64,000 nt of DNA from Styela clava. Lineage: Eukaryota; Chordata; Ascidiacea; Stolidobranchia; Styelidae. Position 1 is the stretch's first letter, and the number at the start of each line of letters is the position of its first letter. Positions 63,201 to 64,000 of the stretch are shown here, in pieces. The stretch spans positions 5,890,001 through 5,954,000 of the forward strand of contig NC_135262.1 of assembly GCF_964204865.1 (NCBI RefSeq), in the 5' to 3' direction. Below the pieces are notes generated by a model that saw only the letters and a list, made by a program, of their open reading frames with translations, was not told the DNA's origin and did no database searches. The translations under genes were made by a program, and so were the position numbers.

Positions 63201-63726
63201 ACGTAAATTTTTTACAGCAGGAAACATATTTAATTTTTAAACATCTTCAAAATATTATTTTTTAAAAATCCATCTTATTCCTTTTATTTTTTATACAACA
63301 TTTCTATACAACTTATTTATGAGCGGCCACTCCACGGTAGAGAGCTATTGTGGTTGGGAAGAATCGGGAATTTTTCAAGTGCAGCATTGCCTGTCCAATT
63401 TTTCACACCCTGGATGAGGGTGGTCCTGAGATTTGATCCTGATTTTGAATTTTTATGTCATGTCAGTTTAGTCCACCCCCAGTCCAGCCCATCTCAAACC
63501 AACAATGGTCACCAAAGGCTCTATCAGAATGAGAAATATCAAGTAGAAAATTTTTCTATTTCTAGTTTAGTTTAAAAAATCATATAACCTTGTCTGTTTG
63601 TGCTGGATTCAACATCTGAGTTGGTGAACTGATGATGCTGAAAAGTGATCCAGCTCTCCAGTTATCTGCAGTCATATTACGTTGCGGATACACTTGCATG
63701 AGTGACATGAGAGCAACGTGAACAGA
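48233..63726 (-). CDS. NCKAP1: NCKAP1 (NAP1/HEM), WAVE-complex scaffold subunit; 5' end beyond the window
   Basis: Exons in transcript order are 63726-63589, 63087-62985, 62446-62341, 61366-61240, 60711-60575, 59688-59547, 59085-58954, 58487-58342, 57277-57025, 56575-56433, 55588-55457, 54954-54833, 54482-54389, 54033-53879, 53371-53274, one of 52698-52605 or 52032-51939, 51064-50982, 50370-50290, 49888-49799, 49249-49025 and 48487-48233 (TAA). All borders are GT/AG and the phases join; with one alternative exon the sum is 2,856 nt, or 951 residues. The match to human NCKAP1 (1,128 residues) runs from about residue 200 to the C-terminus. Diagnostic runs include '[12 protein letters not shown]', 'CLSLFRDE', '[20 protein letters not shown]', '[20 protein letters not shown]', '[12 protein letters not shown]', '[13 protein letters not shown]', '[20 protein letters not shown]', '[13 protein letters not shown]' and '[16 protein letters not shown]'. 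NAP1 pairs with Sra1/CYFIP in the WAVE regulatory complex, linking Rac signalling to Arp2/3 actin assembly at the membrane. The tail after 'NSYHAV' is longer and Ser/Thr/Gln-rich. Introns carry SINEs, MITEs and a minisatellite. Confidence 0.95.
49998..50149. repeat. Minisatellite, about seven 21-24 bp units
   Basis: The unit is close to 'aaaagtgttcccatacgtca' plus 2-4 bases. It lies in the NCKAP1 intron between 49888 and 50290. Units differ by one to four bases. Confidence 0.85.
50712..50905 (-). mobile_element. MITE family A copy, minus orientation
   Basis: It begins 'cccccgtagtgcgtgtaccaggtt' (complement of the family's right end) and runs through 'ctgtctgtgttagccaagtg' to 'agttacctccattattgg'. 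The 'ggcgctcc' end is missing. It lies in an NCKAP1 intron, 77 bp from the exon ending at 50982. Confidence 0.65.
51939..52032 (-). CDS. NCKAP1: NCKAP1 alternative exon, form b (more conserved)
   Basis: This 94-nt exon has acceptor 'ttgacag|AAATTGG' and donor 'GAGG|gtaaaa'. It starts in phase 0 and leaves one base over. It encodes [17 protein letters not shown], then [14 protein letters not shown]. Human NCKAP1 has 'KLVVENVDVLTQMRTSF' then 'DKPDQMAALFKRL' here, so this is the closer of the two forms. It has the same length and phases as the exon at 52605-52698; both together would shift the frame. Confidence 0.85.
52605..52698 (-). CDS. NCKAP1: NCKAP1 alternative exon, form a (diverged duplicate)
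   Basis: This 94-nt exon has acceptor 'aacgaatag|GTTATAG' and donor 'GATG|gtatta', with the same phases as form b. It encodes [17 protein letters not shown], then [14 protein letters not shown]. It keeps the N, L, R-x-x-F, K-P and M-A positions of form b and of human NCKAP1 but differs at most surface-type positions. The frame is open throughout and the splice sites are intact, so it looks functional rather than a relic. It is the upstream member of the pair. Confidence 0.82.
52925..53045 (-). repeat. tRNA-derived SINE family S, tail fragment
   Basis: 'Ggcgaaccatggcttttcat', 'ggttaccagtccatgttggg' and 'aaccagatattag' match the 3' part of the family in reverse orientation. It is intronic in NCKAP1. 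Confidence 0.5.
53504..53582 (+). mobile_element. MITE family A, short variant
   Basis: It starts GGCGCTCCGGAAGTATTCG and runs through 'ccctaacctggtacatacta'. It is truncated and lies between two NCKAP1 exons. Confidence 0.6.
53638..53729 (-). repeat. tRNA-like head of a second SINE family
   Basis: On the minus strand it reads 'ggtggcctagaagttaaagc' (A-box region) and, downstream, 'gggtttgaatccc' (perfect B-box stem). Pairing of the acceptor stem is poor, so it is more likely a SINE head than a tRNA gene. It lies in an NCKAP1 intron. Confidence 0.6.
54272..54350 (-). mobile_element. MITE family A, 5'-terminal fragment, minus orientation
   Basis: 'Ccctttacacaacttgatgt', 'agttacctccatattgg' and 'cacatacttctgaagcgct' are the complement of the first ~80 bp of the family. 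The fragment ends about 40 bp from the NCKAP1 exon at 54389. Confidence 0.65.
54545..54800 (-). repeat. tRNA-derived SINE family S, intronic copy
   Basis: On the minus strand the B-box-like 'ggtttcgaatctcgccgag' follows 'caagcgttaggaacac'. The body continues to 'gactcgctaccggacgag'. Confidence 0.6.
55790..56065 (-). repeat. tRNA-derived SINE family S, intronic copy
   Basis: The minus strand shows 'caagtgtttggaacac', 'ggttctaatcctttgggggat' and the body 'caggagaattgccggact'. It lies in an NCKAP1 intron. Confidence 0.6.
57649..57990. mobile_element. Possible degenerate hAT element
   Basis: The left part 'ctgctcttcaaactggggcc' and the complement of the right part 'ctgttctacaaacttttttc' are similar to each other and to other hAT ends here. 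I find no matching TSD, so the boundaries are uncertain. It lies in an NCKAP1 intron. Confidence 0.4.
58028..58242 (-). mobile_element. MITE family A, full copy, minus orientation
   Basis: It runs from GGTACTTCCATAGTGTGTG to 'cacacgtctggagcgtcc'. The flanks AAATTAT and AAATAAT are a decayed TSD. The internal blocks are all present. It lies in an NCKAP1 intron, 100 bp from the exon ending at 58342. Confidence 0.75.
59155..59370 (-). repeat. tRNA-derived SINE family S, intronic copy
   Basis: The minus strand shows 'aggttcgaataccatgggg', the body 'cgagaggatttttggact' and the tail near 'gaactggtttgtcatatg'. Confidence 0.6.
60041..60540. mobile_element. hAT-type element, 500 bp, next to an NCKAP1 splice donor
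   Basis: It has a perfect 8-bp TSD, CTGTACAT, at 60033-60040 and 60541-60548. The left end is CAGTGCTCTTCAACTTTTTT, and the complement of the right end is CAGTGCTCTTCAACCGGG. 'Tatacc' repeats cluster near the right end. It ends 32 bp below the donor GT of the exon 60711-60575. Confidence 0.88.
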
Positions 63727-63789
63727 CTGAAAAACAAATTTTATCAGGCATTACATACTTACTCCGAACAAGACACTGGGTAATAAATC

Positions 63790-63985
63790 ACATATTTGCC
63801 GACTGATGCGCTAAGAACATGCTTGTTATTGTAACTTTGATTACCCTACGTGGGTTCGAATCTCATGGAAATAATTATGTGCAGAATGATTGTTGGACTT
63901 TTTGTGGCCATAAGATGGCTCACATAACCTCTGGTCAGTTTTGGATTCTTCTGTCACGCATCTGAAACAAACAACTGGTCAACTA
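63790..63985 (+). repeat. tRNA-derived SINE family S copy
   Basis: It contains 'attaccctacgtgggttcgaa' (B box GGTTCGAATCT), then 'gtgcagaatgattgttggac', 'cataacctctggtcag' and 'caactggtcaactat'. It is opposite in orientation to NCKAP1, inside its intron at the window edge. Confidence 0.7.
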
Positions 63986-64000
63986 TAACAGACAGTTTTA

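Noticed and set aside
48233..63726. Assignment of this gene to other WAVE/WASH-complex scaffold families
   Set aside because: I first considered WASH-complex subunits, but the runs '[11 protein letters not shown]', '[12 protein letters not shown]' and '[16 protein letters not shown]' match NCKAP1 in order along the whole gene.

Overview
The window is AT-rich animal nuclear DNA. Its genes are split by introns with GT/AG borders, and it is crowded with hAT-type miniature transposons and tRNA-derived SINEs. All five genes I can support lie on the minus strand. The gene set is an NCKAP1 orthologue close to the vertebrate protein, a ZNF385-type matrin zinc-finger protein, and collagen-plus-C-type-lectin 'collectins'. 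This suggests an invertebrate chordate, most likely an ascidian tunicate. That assignment is an inference from gene content, not something the sequence proves.

Layout: (1) 1-7.4 kb has no gene I can support. It holds a diverged ~190-bp tandem repeat, three hAT-type elements with clear 8-bp target-site duplications (532-2307, 2402-2565 and 5860-6769, the last with a transposase fossil) and one 215-bp MITE. (2) 7,422-31,591 is one ten-exon gene for a 696-residue ZNF385-like protein with three C2H2 matrin-type fingers. Its introns reach 9 kb. (3) 33.2-47.1 kb is a tandem triplication of about 4-5.6 kb units. Each unit carries one intact two-exon collectin gene (253 residues) and each has its own transposon insertions. 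(4) 48,233-63,726 holds the last 21 exon positions of NCKAP1 (HEM/NAP1, the WAVE-complex scaffold); roughly the first 200 residues lie beyond the right edge.

The most interesting signals are three. NCKAP1 has two adjacent 94-nt homologous exons that look mutually exclusive, an arrangement I do not know from this gene elsewhere. The collectin trio has a mosaic history: flanking transposons pair units 1 and 2, while coding and intron sequence pairs copies 1 and 3. There is also a set of young mobile elements with exact TSDs and, in the triplicated region, natural empty sites. Functionally the genes are unrelated: a secreted lectin cluster (probably innate immunity), a nuclear zinc-finger protein and a cytoskeletal regulator. 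I see no operon-like arrangement. A conserved acceptor 27 nt upstream of each collectin ATG could be a spliced-leader site or the end of a 5'UTR intron.
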